DNA from: JBNKHH01 sp050290245
GTDB taxonomy: Bacteria; Pseudomonadota; Alphaproteobacteria; Rhodobacterales; Rhodobacteraceae
DNA: 64,000 nucleotides
Reading direction: 5' to 3'
NCBI GenBank assembly: GCA_050290245.1
Contig: JBNKHH010000033.1
Coordinates: 81,540-145,539, forward strand
In this document: one piece after another, positions 52,962-62,377 of the stretch
How the letters are laid out: each line of letters starts with the position of its first letter
Numbering within the stretch: the stretch's first letter is position 1
Notes under the pieces: model-generated
The model's input: the letters and a program-made list of their open reading frames with translations, nothing else
Database searches by the model: none
What the model was told of the DNA's origin: nothing
Translations under genes and position numbers: made by a program

Positions 52962-53994
52962 CCAACGCGGCCACCCGGTCGGCCAGCGCCTCAATGTCAC
53001 CCGGCTCCAAGGCGGCGGCCTCGACGACCTGAACCGTCGTCCCGCCAATGCGCGCCCGCACCTTGCGATAGCCCGGATCGTAATGCCCGCAGATCAGTTC
53101 CTCGGCCAGTTCCGCATGGGACCCCGCCGTTGCAAGGGCTTTCCAGGCCTCTACCCGCTCTCGGCCCTGTAATTTCACCAGCCGATCCAACCGTTCTTCA
53201 AGTGCCAGGCGGTCTTCGACCAAATCGCGATAGGCCCGCGTCAGATACCGCGCCCGCGCCGCGACCGGCGCCGAAATCTCGATCCTCTCGGCCGCCTTCA
53301 TCGCTTTGAACAGGCTCGGCGGAACGCCCAGGGTACCGACTTTGCTGCTCTCGGCCTCGACCACCACGGGACGTTCGGGATCAAGCGCGTCGATGGCCGC
53401 CGCAAGCCGAGTTTCGAACAACTTCTGGCTGGGCTGTTCGCCGCGCCCACCCAGGGCCGAGCCGCGATGGTTCGCGAGCCCCTCAAGGTCGATCACCTGC
53501 ACGCCCCGTTCGGCCAGATGGGCCAGAACCTCGGTCTTGGCCGTGCCGGTGTTGCCGTCCAGAAGGATCACCCGAGTCGGCATGGGATCGTCGTACAAAC
53601 GTTGCACCACCAACCGCCGATACCGCTGATAGCCACCCTTCACCACCTCGGTGCGCCAGCCAATCTGGCTCAGAATCGAGGCAAATGATCCCGACCGCTG
53701 CCCGCCCCGCCAGCAATAGACCAGCGGCCGCCAACCCCCATCCTTTTCTGCCAGGGGGCCCTCGATATGGTCCGCCGCATTGCGCGCAACAAGCGCCGCG
53801 CCGATTTTGCGCGCGAGGAATGGACTTTCCTGAACATAGATCGTGCCGACCCGAGCGCGCTCCTCGTCGGACAGAACCGGCAGGCTGATGGCTCCGGGAA
53901 CGTGATCCTCGGCGTACTCCGACGGCGCGCGCACGTCGATGATCGTATCGAAATCCGACCCGTAAAGATCGCCAAGAGATGATACCTCATACAT
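52942..53994 (-). CDS. mnmH: tRNA 2-selenouridine synthase
   Basis: A 350-aa enzyme that converts 2-thiouridine at tRNA position 34 to 2-selenouridine with selenophosphate. An N-terminal rhodanese domain has DVRAPSEYAEDHVPGAI and the active-site CWRGGQRSGS; a P-loop domain (ILLDGNTGTAKTEVL) follows. It is convergent with selD and shares 20 bp at its 3' end. The pairing of selD and mnmH is the selenouridine trait; it can exist without selenoprotein synthesis. Confidence 0.95.
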   Translation of the reverse strand: MYEVSSLGDLYGSDFDTIIDVRAPSEYAEDHVPGAISLPVLSDEERARVGTIYVQESPFLARKIGAALVARNAADHIEGPLAEKDGGWRPLVYCWRGGQRSGSFASILSQIGWRTEVVKGGYQRYRRLVVQRLYDDPMPTRVILLDGNTGTAKTEVLAHLAERGVQVIDLEGLANHRGSALGGRGEQPSQKLFETRLAAAIDALDPERPVVVEAESSKVGTLGVPPSLFKAMKAAERIEISAPVAARARYLTRAYRDLVEDRLALEERLDRLVKLQGRERVEAWKALATAGSHAELAEELICGHYDPGYRKVRARIGGTTVQVVEAAALEPGDIEALADRVAALVNARSG

Positions 53995-54216
53995 GCCTCC
54001 CGCTTAGACCGGATCGCGGGAAACGAAAAGGCCCGCGCGGCCGGCCGATCTTGCCTTGCACGCGATGTCAGCGCCTTGACTCGCGCCCCAAGCTGACGCT
54101 CTCTAGGCTCATCCGAAGATCGCCAGACCAGCCCGTCACGGGGGCTCAGAGCGTGAAACACTCACCGAGGTCCGGCAATAGAAGACACGCCCAAGGCCGA
54201 AAGGATCCTGCACCGT

Positions 54217-55194
54217 ATGCAAAAGCGCCTGGACCGCAAACTCGCCGCCATCCGCGAAGGTCATTACACCTCCAAGGACTTCATCATCGCCGACGCCAAG
54301 GACGGCGACATGGCCTTCGGTATGCAGACGCCAGGCAAGGACGCGTCGGGCCGCTGGAAACCGCTGCGGGCCTACCGCGACGACATGGTTGCGGTCACGC
54401 GTTCTGATCTCGTGGACATCATGCTGATGTCATTGTCGACAGCCGAGATCCTGATCCGCGACGGTGTCTTTGCCCGAACCCAGGTTACGCCCGCGGTCCG
54501 CCTCAACGACGCCTCCGATATCTGGAACATGCGGAGCGGCACCTATACCTCCGAACCGGCTCTGCCGTTTTCAACCGCCCGCCTGCCGCGCGCCCGCGCC
54601 GTGGCCGACCTCGGCCTCTATGCCATCACCTTCTACAACGATCTTGCCCGCGACGCTGCCACGCTCGAAGCCTACAACCGCTTCGCGATCGAGGCCCAGG
54701 GCGCGGGCGTGCGCCACTTCCTCGAAGTCTTCAACCCACAGACCGAGGTCAACACCCCCGACTTCTGGGCCTTCAACAACGACGCCATCGCGCGTTGCCT
54801 CGCCGGAATGTCGCACCATGACCGCCCGATTTTCCTGAAAGCCGCCTATAACGGGCCAGCGGCCACCGAGGAAATCGCCTCCTACGATCCCGAGAACCTG
54901 ATCTTCGGCATTCTTGGCGGTTCGGCCGGCACGACGCGCGACTGCCTCGAACTGATCAAGCAGGCAGAGAAGTACGGTGCCCGCGTCGCGCTCTTCGGGC
55001 GCAAGATCTACTACGCCGACAACTCGGTCTTGATGGTCAAGGCGATGCGTCGCGTTCTGGAAGAGGGCCTGACCTCGGAAGACGGCACAAAGGCCTATCA
55101 CGATGACCTGACAAAGGCCGGGATCACACCGCAGCGCCCGCTCCAGGACGACATTGACCTGACCGATCCACTCCTCAGGGCGCACATGGCCTGA
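54217..55194 (+). CDS. Class I aldolase-like TIM-barrel protein
   Basis: A 325-aa cytoplasmic protein, MQKRLDRKLAAIREGHYTSK at the start. It looks like a class I (Schiff-base) aldolase of the LacD/DeoC type: Glu170 in VRHFLEVFNPQTE, Lys208 in PIFLKAAYNGPAA (candidate Schiff-base lysine), GILGGSAGTTRDCLELIKQAEK and ALFGRKIYYADN at the phosphate side. AAGGA lies about 13 nt before the ATG. It ends 4 bp before the PfkB kinase gene, a likely two-gene operon. Recognised by fold pattern only; the reaction is not established. Confidence 0.75.
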   Translation: MQKRLDRKLAAIREGHYTSKDFIIADAKDGDMAFGMQTPGKDASGRWKPLRAYRDDMVAVTRSDLVDIMLMSLSTAEILIRDGVFARTQVTPAVRLNDASDIWNMRSGTYTSEPALPFSTARLPRARAVADLGLYAITFYNDLARDAATLEAYNRFAIEAQGAGVRHFLEVFNPQTEVNTPDFWAFNNDAIARCLAGMSHHDRPIFLKAAYNGPAATEEIASYDPENLIFGILGGSAGTTRDCLELIKQAEKYGARVALFGRKIYYADNSVLMVKAMRRVLEEGLTSEDGTKAYHDDLTKAGITPQRPLQDDIDLTDPLLRAHMA

Positions 55195-55198
55195 GACC

Positions 55199-56206
55199 AT
55201 GAACCGCCGGGGCTTTCTGACCGCGGGCACATGGTGCCTCGACCGCAATCTGACCATTGGCCACTGGCCGCGCGAAGACACCGTCGCCCGCGTCAGCGGC
55301 AAGGAACTGTCGGGCGGCGGCAACGGTTGCAATTTCGCCTGCGACATCAAACGTCTGGACAACAGCGTTCCGGTCGAAACACAGGGCGTGATCAGCGACG
55401 ACACCGACGGCCACTACCTTCGCGCCGTGGCCCGTGACCACGGTATCATCGACGGTCTGACGATCCTGCCCGGCGCGCAAACCCAGGTCACCGATGCCTA
55501 TCAATCTCTCGAAAGCGGTCTCAGGACCCACATTACATCCCTCGGCGTGGCGGACGACCTCTGTCCCGACCACTTCGACTTTTCCACGACAACGGCCCGG
55601 GTCCTGCACCTTGGCCTGCCCGGTATCCACAAGACCATGGACGCCCGCTGGAATGATGACGAAAACGGCTGGGTGACCACGCTGAAGGCCGCCCGCGCCG
55701 TCGGAATGGAAACCAACCTGGAACTGGTCTCCGTCGTCCCCGAGCGCCTCCGCCAGATCGTCCTGCCCTGCCTGCCGCACCTGACCACGCTGGTGGTGAA
55801 CGATTTCGAAATCGGAGCCCTGACCGAACATCAAACCCTCCCCGACGGCACGACGGACCTCGCCGCCTGTGAACAGGCCGCCCGCAAGGCCTGCGCTCTC
55901 GGCTCGGTCGAACTTTGCGTGGTGCATTTCACCCGTGGCGCGCTGCTGATCCGCCCCGGAGAAACGGCGGTCCACGTCCCCTCAGTCAATGTTCCCGACC
56001 GCGAGATCATCGGCGCCAACGGCGCGGGCGACGCATTTGCCGCCGGATTCTTTCTCGGCCGGCACCGCGACCTGCCCGATGCCGACTGCCTCCGACTTGG
56101 CCATGCCGCCGCCGCAACCAGCCTCCTTGGCCTCGGCACCTATTCCGCCATGGAAAACGCGGGCGCCTGCCTTGCTCGTGCCGAGGCATGGGGCTGGCGC
56201 GGCTAG
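55199..56206 (+). CDS. PfkB family carbohydrate kinase
   Basis: A 335-aa ribokinase-fold sugar kinase. The first PfkB region is in ELSGGGNGCNFACDIKRL and the second, with catalytic Asp278, in ANGAGDAFAAGF; NDFEIGALTE has the Asn/Glu of the Mg-ATP site. It is paired 4 bp after the aldolase-like gene, so a kinase-then-aldolase route (phosphorylate a keto sugar, split it into two trioses or similar) is a reasonable inference. The substrate is unknown. Confidence 0.9.
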   Translation: MNRRGFLTAGTWCLDRNLTIGHWPREDTVARVSGKELSGGGNGCNFACDIKRLDNSVPVETQGVISDDTDGHYLRAVARDHGIIDGLTILPGAQTQVTDAYQSLESGLRTHITSLGVADDLCPDHFDFSTTTARVLHLGLPGIHKTMDARWNDDENGWVTTLKAARAVGMETNLELVSVVPERLRQIVLPCLPHLTTLVVNDFEIGALTEHQTLPDGTTDLAACEQAARKACALGSVELCVVHFTRGALLIRPGETAVHVPSVNVPDREIIGANGAGDAFAAGFFLGRHRDLPDADCLRLGHAAAATSLLGLGTYSAMENAGACLARAEAWGWRG

Positions 56207-56255
56207 ACTCCGCACCACCTCCGGCAATTCAAACCAAATTGCTATTCTTCTTGGC

Positions 56256-56291
56256 AAAAAAAATATCCCGGGGTCCGGGGCGGCGCCCCGG
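56256..56291 (-). terminator. Terminator region of tyrS
   Basis: A 7-bp GC stem (CCGGGGC/GCCCCGG, 56275-56281 with 56285-56291) lies just after the tyrS stop. On the minus strand a run of eight T (56256-56263) comes about 11 nt later, further than usual, so its strength is uncertain. Confidence 0.5.
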
Positions 56292-56295
56292 TTCC

Positions 56296-57549
56296 TCAGT
56301 CCGCCAGCTTCACCAGCGCATGGCGCTTCTTGCCCGCCGAAAGTTTTACCGGCGAGGTCAGGTCACTTGCTGCGAACATCCGTCCCGCATCGGTCAGTGG
56401 CGCGTCGTCGATACGCGCGCCATTCTCGGCGATCAGCCGCTTGGCGTCCTTGCCGGACTTGGCCAAACCCGAGCGCACGATCAGCTGCGCTGCCGAAATG
56501 CCGTCGCCGACCTCTTCCGCGGTCAGCTCCAGTGTCGGCAGATCGTCCCCGACGCCGCCCTTCTCGAAGACCTCGCGCGCCGTGGCCTCCGCTGCCGCCG
56601 CCGCCTCCGCCCCGTGCAGCAGCGTCGTGACCTCGTTGGCCAGCCGGATCTTGGCCTCGTTGATTTCCGAGCCTTCCAGGCCACCCATCCGGTCGCATTC
56701 GGCCACCGGCAGTTCGGTGTAAAGCTTCAGAAACCGGCCCACATCCGCGTCCGTGGTATTGCGCCAGAACTGCCAGAACTCGTATGGGCTCAACATCGCC
56801 TCCGAGAGCCAGATCGCCCCACCCTGGCTCTTGCCCATCTTGCGCCCGTCGCTGGTGGTCAAGAGCGGCGTCGTGAGCCCGTAAATCTCATTGTCCAGCA
56901 CCCGACGCGTCAGGTCGATCCCGTTGACGATATTGCCCCACTGGTCCGAGCCGCCCATCTGCAACAGGCAGCCATAGCGTCGGTTCAGCTCAAGAAAGTC
57001 GTAAGCCTGCAAGATCATGTAGTTGAATTCGAGGAAGGACAGCGACTGCTCGCGATCCAGCCGCGATTTCACGCTTTCGAACGACAGCATCCGGTTGACG
57101 CTGAAATGCCGCCCGATGTCGCGCAGGAACTCCAGATAGTTCAGCTCGTCCAGCCACTCGGCGTTGTTCAGCATCAGGGCGTCGCTCGCGCCCTCGCCGT
57201 AATCGAGATAGCGGTCAAACACGACCTGCATGCCCGCAATATTGTCGTCGATCGCCTCGGGCGTCAGCAGAGGCCGCTCTTCGGACCGGAACGAGGGATC
57301 GCCCACCTTGGTGGTGCCTCCGCCCATCAGCGTGATCGGCTTGTGCCCTGTCTTCTGGAACCAGCGCAGAAGCATGATGTTCAACAGATGGCCGACGTGC
57401 AGCGACTTGGCGGTGGCGTCATAGCCGATATAGGCGGGTACGACCCCCTTGATCAGAGCTTCGTCCAGCGACTGAAGATCGGTGCAATCGGCCAGGAAGC
57501 CGCGCTCGATGATCGTCGCGAGAAAGTCGGATTTAGGATGATAGGTCAT
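56296..57549 (-). CDS. tyrS: Tyrosine--tRNA ligase
   Basis: A 417-aa class I aminoacyl-tRNA synthetase. The HIGH-type motif is HVGH in TAKSLHVGHLLNIML, the KMSKS-type is KMGKS in DGRKMGKSQGG, and the C-terminal S4-like RNA-binding region is GKDAKRLIAENGARIDD. The Tyr-binding residues sit in YMILQAYDFLEL. Length fits bacterial TyrRS. It starts 72 bp from the divergent anmK start. Confidence 0.97.
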   Translation of the reverse strand: MTYHPKSDFLATIIERGFLADCTDLQSLDEALIKGVVPAYIGYDATAKSLHVGHLLNIMLLRWFQKTGHKPITLMGGGTTKVGDPSFRSEERPLLTPEAIDDNIAGMQVVFDRYLDYGEGASDALMLNNAEWLDELNYLEFLRDIGRHFSVNRMLSFESVKSRLDREQSLSFLEFNYMILQAYDFLELNRRYGCLLQMGGSDQWGNIVNGIDLTRRVLDNEIYGLTTPLLTTSDGRKMGKSQGGAIWLSEAMLSPYEFWQFWRNTTDADVGRFLKLYTELPVAECDRMGGLEGSEINEAKIRLANEVTTLLHGAEAAAAAEATAREVFEKGGVGDDLPTLELTAEEVGDGISAAQLIVRSGLAKSGKDAKRLIAENGARIDDAPLTDAGRMFAASDLTSPVKLSAGKKRHALVKLAD

Positions 57550-57620
57550 TGCGTTTCCGTCTATGCTGGGCCTTGTTGAGCCGCGCCCTCTATAAAGGCG
57601 CTTCGGGGGAAGGAAAAGCC

Positions 57621-58742
57621 ATGTCCACAGAGGGTCCGATCTGGGCTTTGGGATGCATGTCGGGCACCTCGCTCGATGGTGTCGATGCGGCCATGCTCCA
57701 GACCGACGGTAACCGCATCCTTGCCTTTGGCGAGACCGGCTTCCGGCCCTATTCCGAGACCGAGCGCGACGTGCTGCGCGGCGCTCTCGGCCATACCTCC
57801 GGCCGCGAAGTCGAGGCAGCCGCCGAGGTGGTCGAAATCGCCCATGCCGAGTTGCTCTCGGAGTTCCCCGAGGCCGAGCTTATCGGCTTTCACGGCCAGA
57901 CCACCCTGCACCAGCCCGACAACGGCGTGACCTGCCAGATCGGCAACGGCCGCATTCTTGCCGAGGCGCTGGATCGCCCTGTGGTCTGGGATTTCCGCAC
58001 CGCCGACATGCAGCTTGGCGGCCAGGGTGCACCGCTGGCGCCGTTCTATCATTTCGCGCTCGCCAGGATGCTCGAGATGTCAGAACCGGTCGCCTTTCTG
58101 AATATCGGCGGCGTTGCGAACCTGACCTGGCTCGATCCCGGCAAGGCTCGCCCGGAGACCCCCGGCGCCTGCCTCGCTTTTGATACCGGCCCCGGCAATG
58201 CCCTGATCGACGATCTCTGCAAGGCGCGGACCAACCGGAAAATGGACGTCGACGGGGCGCTGACCCGCGCGGGTGCCGTGCATGAAGACGTTTTGACAGG
58301 GCTTTTGTCCGGCTCTCATTTTTTCTCAAAAATGCCGCCGAAATCATTGGATAGAAATGATTTCGCCGACTGGAGCCATGCTGTCGGGCATCTTTCGACC
58401 GCCGACGCTGTTGCCACTTTGGCCGCTGCCAGTGCCGGGGCGATCGCCCTTGGACTTGACCATTGCCCGATGCCGCCAGAACGCATTCTGGTCACAGGCG
58501 GAGGGCGTCTGAATCCCGGATTGATGGAACTGATTGCCGGCCTTTCCGATTGTCCCGTCGAGCCTGTGGAAAGCGCCGGTCTCGACGGCGACATGCTCGA
58601 AGCCCAGGCCTTCGCCTACCTCGCGGTGCGGGTCTTGCGCGGAATGCCAACCTCCGGCCCCGGCACGACAGGTGTCGCAGCCCCCGTCGGCGGAGGTCAG
58701 GTCAGCCGCCCGAGTGGCACAGGTGGCCACTTGGCAGGCTGA
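57621..58742 (+). CDS. anmK: Anhydro-N-acetylmuramic acid kinase
   Basis: A 373-aa enzyme that phosphorylates and opens 1,6-anhydro-MurNAc to MurNAc-6-phosphate in peptidoglycan recycling. The N-terminal ASKHA motif GCMSGTSLDGVDAAML, the FHGQTTLH block and FDTGPGNALIDD are present. I chose ATG 57621 (GGAAGGAAA upstream). No murQ or other recycling gene adjoins. It is divergent from tyrS. Confidence 0.95.
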   Translation: MSTEGPIWALGCMSGTSLDGVDAAMLQTDGNRILAFGETGFRPYSETERDVLRGALGHTSGREVEAAAEVVEIAHAELLSEFPEAELIGFHGQTTLHQPDNGVTCQIGNGRILAEALDRPVVWDFRTADMQLGGQGAPLAPFYHFALARMLEMSEPVAFLNIGGVANLTWLDPGKARPETPGACLAFDTGPGNALIDDLCKARTNRKMDVDGALTRAGAVHEDVLTGLLSGSHFFSKMPPKSLDRNDFADWSHAVGHLSTADAVATLAAASAGAIALGLDHCPMPPERILVTGGGRLNPGLMELIAGLSDCPVEPVESAGLDGDMLEAQAFAYLAVRVLRGMPTSGPGTTGVAAPVGGGQVSRPSGTGGHLAG

Positions 58743-58861
58743 GTCCCATCGGCAACTTTCCGTGCATTTGGCAATGGGCCATCACGATCCATATTGCCCG
58801 GGAACGCAATTCCTGAGAAATTCCTTGGCATAAAGACATTCAAACCGAGCAGGACACACAA

Positions 58862-59059
58862 ATGGCACGTTTCGACAACCCCGCCCAAGAAGGGCTTCCC
58901 CCCGCAAACAGCCACGCCGAGGGCCATGAAGATGGCGCTCAGGCTCCTGAGATTCCCGGCGCCCCCGAGGGCCTTCCCATGATTCCGGTCGAAAACTTCG
59001 CCGAAAACCTACCGGAAGATGCCGAAGACCACCTCATGGATATCTTCGACCTGGTGTGA
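58862..59059 (+). CDS. Small acidic protein (65 aa)
   Basis: A 65-aa, Pro/Glu/Asp-rich protein starting MARFDNPAQEGLPPANSHAE and ending DAEDHLMDIFDLV. No signal peptide or membrane segment; largely disordered by composition, with a likely amphipathic C-terminal helix. The Shine-Dalgarno is weak (GCAGGAC). It ends 25 bp before a terminator shared with convergent lon, which supports a real transcript. Function unknown. Confidence 0.55.
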   Translation: MARFDNPAQEGLPPANSHAEGHEDGAQAPEIPGAPEGLPMIPVENFAENLPEDAEDHLMDIFDLV

Positions 59060-59083
59060 CGGACAGACCCACTCAAAAATAAA

Positions 59084-59108
59084 AAGGCGCCCCTGATCGA
59101 GGCGCCTT
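59084..59108. terminator. Bidirectional terminator between the 65-aa gene and lon
   Basis: A perfect 8-bp stem AAGGCGCC/GGCGCCTT with a 9-nt loop. The minus-strand exit is CTTTTTATTTTT (strong, for lon); the plus-strand exit is CTTTCTC (weaker). Confidence 0.85.
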
Positions 59109-59128
59109 TCTCATGTCTGGTGCTTGGA

Positions 59129-61540
59129 CTAATGCGCAACCGCGCCCGAACCGCTCCCGCTCTGTGCCGCCAGGCGCTGTGCTGCAGCCGCGTCCTCTGC
59201 TGCCTGATCCCACTCGATGGGTTCGGGTTGGCGTACAAGAGCGTACTTAAGGACCTCGGATACGTGGGTGACCGGAATGATCTCCATCCCTTTCTTCACG
59301 TTGTCCGGGATCTCGGCCAGATCCTTTTCGTTCTCTTCCGGGATCAGCACAGTCTTGATGCCGCCCCTGAGAGCCGCAAGCAGTTTCTCCTTCAGACCGC
59401 CAATCGGCATGGCATTGCCGCGCAGCGAAACCTCGCCCGTCATGGCAATGTCCTTCCGAACCGGGATCTGCGTCAGAACTGAGACGATCGACGTGACCAT
59501 GGCCAGACCGGCGCTCGGCCCGTCCTTCGGCGTCGCCCCATCCGGAACGTGGACGTGAATGTCCATCGTGTCGAACTGCGGCGGCTTGACGCCAATGCTC
59601 GGTGCGATCGACCGCACATAGCTCGACGCCGCGTCGATGGACTCTTTCATCACGTCACCAAGCTTGCCTGTGGTCTTCATTCGGCCCTTGCCCGGCAGAC
59701 GCAACGCTTCGATCTGCAACAGATCTCCGCCCACACTGGTCCAGGCCAGCCCGGTAACGACACCGACCTGGTCTTCCTTCTCGGCAAGCCCGTAGCGGAA
59801 CTTTTTCACACCCAGAAAATCTTCTAGATTTTCGGGTGTTACCGTGACCTTTTCATCTTCCTTGCGGATGATCTTGGTCACAGCCTTCCGCGCCACCTTG
59901 GCAATCTCACGCTCAAGATTCCGCACCCCCGCCTCGCGGGTGTACGTCCGGATCATCTCGGACAAAGCCTCGTCGGTCAGCTCGAACTCCTTGGGCTTCA
60001 GCCCGTGGTTCTTTACCTGTTTGTCGATCAGGTGCTGCTTTGCGATCTCGCGCTTTTCGTCCTCGGTGTAGCCCGCGAGCGGAATGATCTCCATCCGGTC
60101 CAAAAGCGGACCCGGCATGTTGTAGCTGTTGGCTGTGGTCAGGAACATCACGTTCGACAGGTCATATTCGACCTCAAGATAGTGATCGACAAAAGTGCCG
60201 TTCTGCTCGGGGTCAAGGACCTCAAGCATCGCCGACGCCGGGTCGCCCCGGAAATCCTGACCCATCTTGTCGATTTCATCCAACAAGATGAGCGGGTTTG
60301 TCGTCTTGGCCTTTTTCAGCGCCTGGATGATCTTGCCGGGCATCGAGCCAATATAGGTCCGCCGGTGACCCCGGATTTCCGACTCGTCGCGCACGCCACC
60401 AAGCGAGATGCGAATAAATTCGCGTCCCGTGGCCTTGGCCACCGATTTGCCCAGGGACGTCTTACCGACGCCCGGAGGGCCGACCAGACACAGGATCGGG
60501 CCTTTCAGCTTTTTCGACCGCTGCTGCACCGCAAGGTACTCGACGATCCGTTCCTTGACCTTCTCAAGTCCATAGTGGTCGTTGTCCAAAATTGTCTGGG
60601 CGCGGTTCAGATCCTTTTTCACGCGGGACTTCGTGCCCCACGGAATGGCCAGCATCCAATCGAGATAGTTGCGCACAACCGTCGCCTCGGCCGACATCGG
60701 AGACATCGACTTCAGCTTCTTAAGCTCGCCCTCGGCCTTTTCACGGGCCTCTTTCGACAGCTTCGTTGCAGCGATCTTTTCTTCCAGCTCGGCAATCTCG
60801 TTCGAGCCATCCTCACCGTCGCCCAGTTCCTTCTGAATGGCCTTCATCTGCTCATTCAGATAATATTCGCGCTGCGTGCGCTCCATCTGGGATTTGACGC
60901 GGGTCTTTATCTTCTTTTCAACGTGCAGAACGCTCAACTCGCCCTGCATCAGCCCGTAAACGGCCTCAAGCCGCTCGGCGACCGAAAGTGTCTCCAGAAG
61001 GCTTTGCTTCTTGTCGACTTCAAGGCCCAGGTGCCCCGACACGAGGTCGGCCAGCTTCGAGGCTTCCTTGGCTTCGGCGACCTGGCTCAGCGCCTCTTCG
61101 GGGACGTTCTTCTTGACCTTGGCATAGCGTTCGAATTCCTCGCTGACCGAGCGCAACAGCGCCTCGACAACGGCAGGATCGCCCAGTTCCTCATCCAGCG
61201 GCACGGCGTGCGCCTCGAAGAACTGGTCGTTCTCGAGGTAATCGGTCACGCGCACACGGCTTTTGCCCTCGACGAGCACTTTCACGGTGCCATCGGGAAG
61301 CTTCAAAAGCTGCAATACGTTGGCCAGTACCCCGACCTCGAAAATGCCGTCCTCGGTCGGCTCATCCACCGAGGGATCAATCTGGCTGGACAAGAGGATT
61401 TGCTTGTCATCCTGCATGACCTCTTCCAGCGCCCGCACTGATTTCTCGCGCCCCACGAAAAGGGGAACGATCATGTGGGGAAACACGACGATGTCCCTCA
61501 GCGGGAGCACCGGAAACGACGTGGAAAATGGTTCGTTCAT
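59129..61540 (-). CDS. lon: ATP-dependent Lon protease
   Basis: An 803-aa LonA protease for misfolded and regulatory proteins. N-terminal LAN domain (FPVLPLRDIVVFPHMIVPLF), coiled-coil middle (RTQREYYLNEQMKAIQKELG), AAA+ Walker A LVGPPGVGKTSLGKSVAKAT and Walker B PLILLDEIDKM, then the protease domain with catalytic Ser in GATPKDGPSAGLAMV and Lys in MPIGGLKEKLLAALRGG. ATG 61540. The 327-bp upstream gap should hold its promoter; I saw no clear sigma-32 site. Confidence 0.98.
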   Translation of the reverse strand: MNEPFSTSFPVLPLRDIVVFPHMIVPLFVGREKSVRALEEVMQDDKQILLSSQIDPSVDEPTEDGIFEVGVLANVLQLLKLPDGTVKVLVEGKSRVRVTDYLENDQFFEAHAVPLDEELGDPAVVEALLRSVSEEFERYAKVKKNVPEEALSQVAEAKEASKLADLVSGHLGLEVDKKQSLLETLSVAERLEAVYGLMQGELSVLHVEKKIKTRVKSQMERTQREYYLNEQMKAIQKELGDGEDGSNEIAELEEKIAATKLSKEAREKAEGELKKLKSMSPMSAEATVVRNYLDWMLAIPWGTKSRVKKDLNRAQTILDNDHYGLEKVKERIVEYLAVQQRSKKLKGPILCLVGPPGVGKTSLGKSVAKATGREFIRISLGGVRDESEIRGHRRTYIGSMPGKIIQALKKAKTTNPLILLDEIDKMGQDFRGDPASAMLEVLDPEQNGTFVDHYLEVEYDLSNVMFLTTANSYNMPGPLLDRMEIIPLAGYTEDEKREIAKQHLIDKQVKNHGLKPKEFELTDEALSEMIRTYTREAGVRNLEREIAKVARKAVTKIIRKEDEKVTVTPENLEDFLGVKKFRYGLAEKEDQVGVVTGLAWTSVGGDLLQIEALRLPGKGRMKTTGKLGDVMKESIDAASSYVRSIAPSIGVKPPQFDTMDIHVHVPDGATPKDGPSAGLAMVTSIVSVLTQIPVRKDIAMTGEVSLRGNAMPIGGLKEKLLAALRGGIKTVLIPEENEKDLAEIPDNVKKGMEIIPVTHVSEVLKYALVRQPEPIEWDQAAEDAAAAQRLAAQSGSGSGAVAH

Positions 61541-61867
61541 ATTCAGTCCTTAGCTGCAAGAGAACCGGGCCCCTAAGGTCGGCAGCCAGCGTTCTCTCCT
61601 GGTCTTCGCCTCAATATGTGGTGGCGCTTTGCGGCGCTTCAACCACCTGCTCTGGTTTGGCACTGTGCCGAACCGCCCTGCCGGGGGCAAGCTCCCTTTC
61701 GGAAAATGGCATTCCACGCCGGGATTATTCCGGGAATCCGGGCAAATTCGGCGTCGCTGCTAATTTTGTTTCCGTAACAATTAATTAACAACTTTGCCCA
61801 ATTTTTGCCGGAAATCGCTTCTAGCGAGGGGATGGTTGTGGGGGCGCCGCTGTGCGGAGCCTGTTTA
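61541..61867. other. Divergent intergenic region, lon / membrane protein (327 bp)
   Basis: This gap contains the lon promoter (leftward) and that of the membrane protein (rightward). An AT-rich patch with TAATTAATTAAC-like sequence near 61770-61795 is the best candidate for a promoter zone. No gene, tRNA or terminator was recognised. Confidence 0.45.
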
Positions 61868-62377
61868 ATGTTCAAGGGCCTCTGGTCTTCTATTTGTCTC
61901 GAACGCAGGCGTCTGTTGTTCGTCACTTCACTCGCTTTCCTTGCCGGGGCGCTCTTCTACCTGCGCAGCGATCTCGATATCCAAGGTGTTCACGCCTCGG
62001 TCGTGATCGGCGCAATCTATGCCCTTGTCGTGGGACTCGCCGCACTCTTGGTCTGCCTGTTTCTGCCGTCCCTGCGCTTCATGGTCGAAGCAGTAGCGGT
62101 ATCGCGCCTGCTGTTCTCGTTCTTCGTGCTGGCGCAGCCGGCAATCGGGTACAAGATCCTCGCCATGCCCACGCTGAACGCCGCCATCGTCGTCTCTGGC
62201 GGCCTGATCATCAGCCGCCTGTTGCACGGCAGGATTGTTCGGGAAAAGACCAGCGGATGGCGCGACCGGGTTCTGCCGAGGGGTGCCTTCAATCGCCAGC
62301 CTGTGCGCCTGCAAGGCACGCTCTGGCAGCATCGTTTCGTCGGCTGGCTGGACGATACCGCCCCTATCCCGGCCTAG
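61868..62377 (+). CDS. Small polytopic membrane protein of unknown function
   Basis: A 169-aa protein (from ATG 61868, MFKGLWSSICLERRRLLFVT) with about four TM segments (LFVTSLAFLAGALFYL, VVIGAIYALVVGLAALLVCL and others) and a basic cytoplasmic tail. An upstream ATG at 61805 would add 21 residues; I prefer 61868 because a positively charged segment then leads into TM1. Its stop overlaps the convergent tgt stop. I recognise no family. Confidence 0.65.
   Translation: MFKGLWSSICLERRRLLFVTSLAFLAGALFYLRSDLDIQGVHASVVIGAIYALVVGLAALLVCLFLPSLRFMVEAVAVSRLLFSFFVLAQPAIGYKILAMPTLNAAIVVSGGLIISRLLHGRIVREKTSGWRDRVLPRGAFNRQPVRLQGTLWQHRFVGWLDDTAPIPA

Noticed and set aside
55915..57579. A 554-codon plus-strand frame across tyrS
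   Set aside because: Antisense to tyrS and running into the PfkB and anmK genes; composition rich in Arg/Pro/Gln with no domain.
60005..61441. A 478-codon plus-strand frame opposite lon
   Set aside because: Shadow of lon; low-complexity His/Leu/Arg sequence and no ribosome site.
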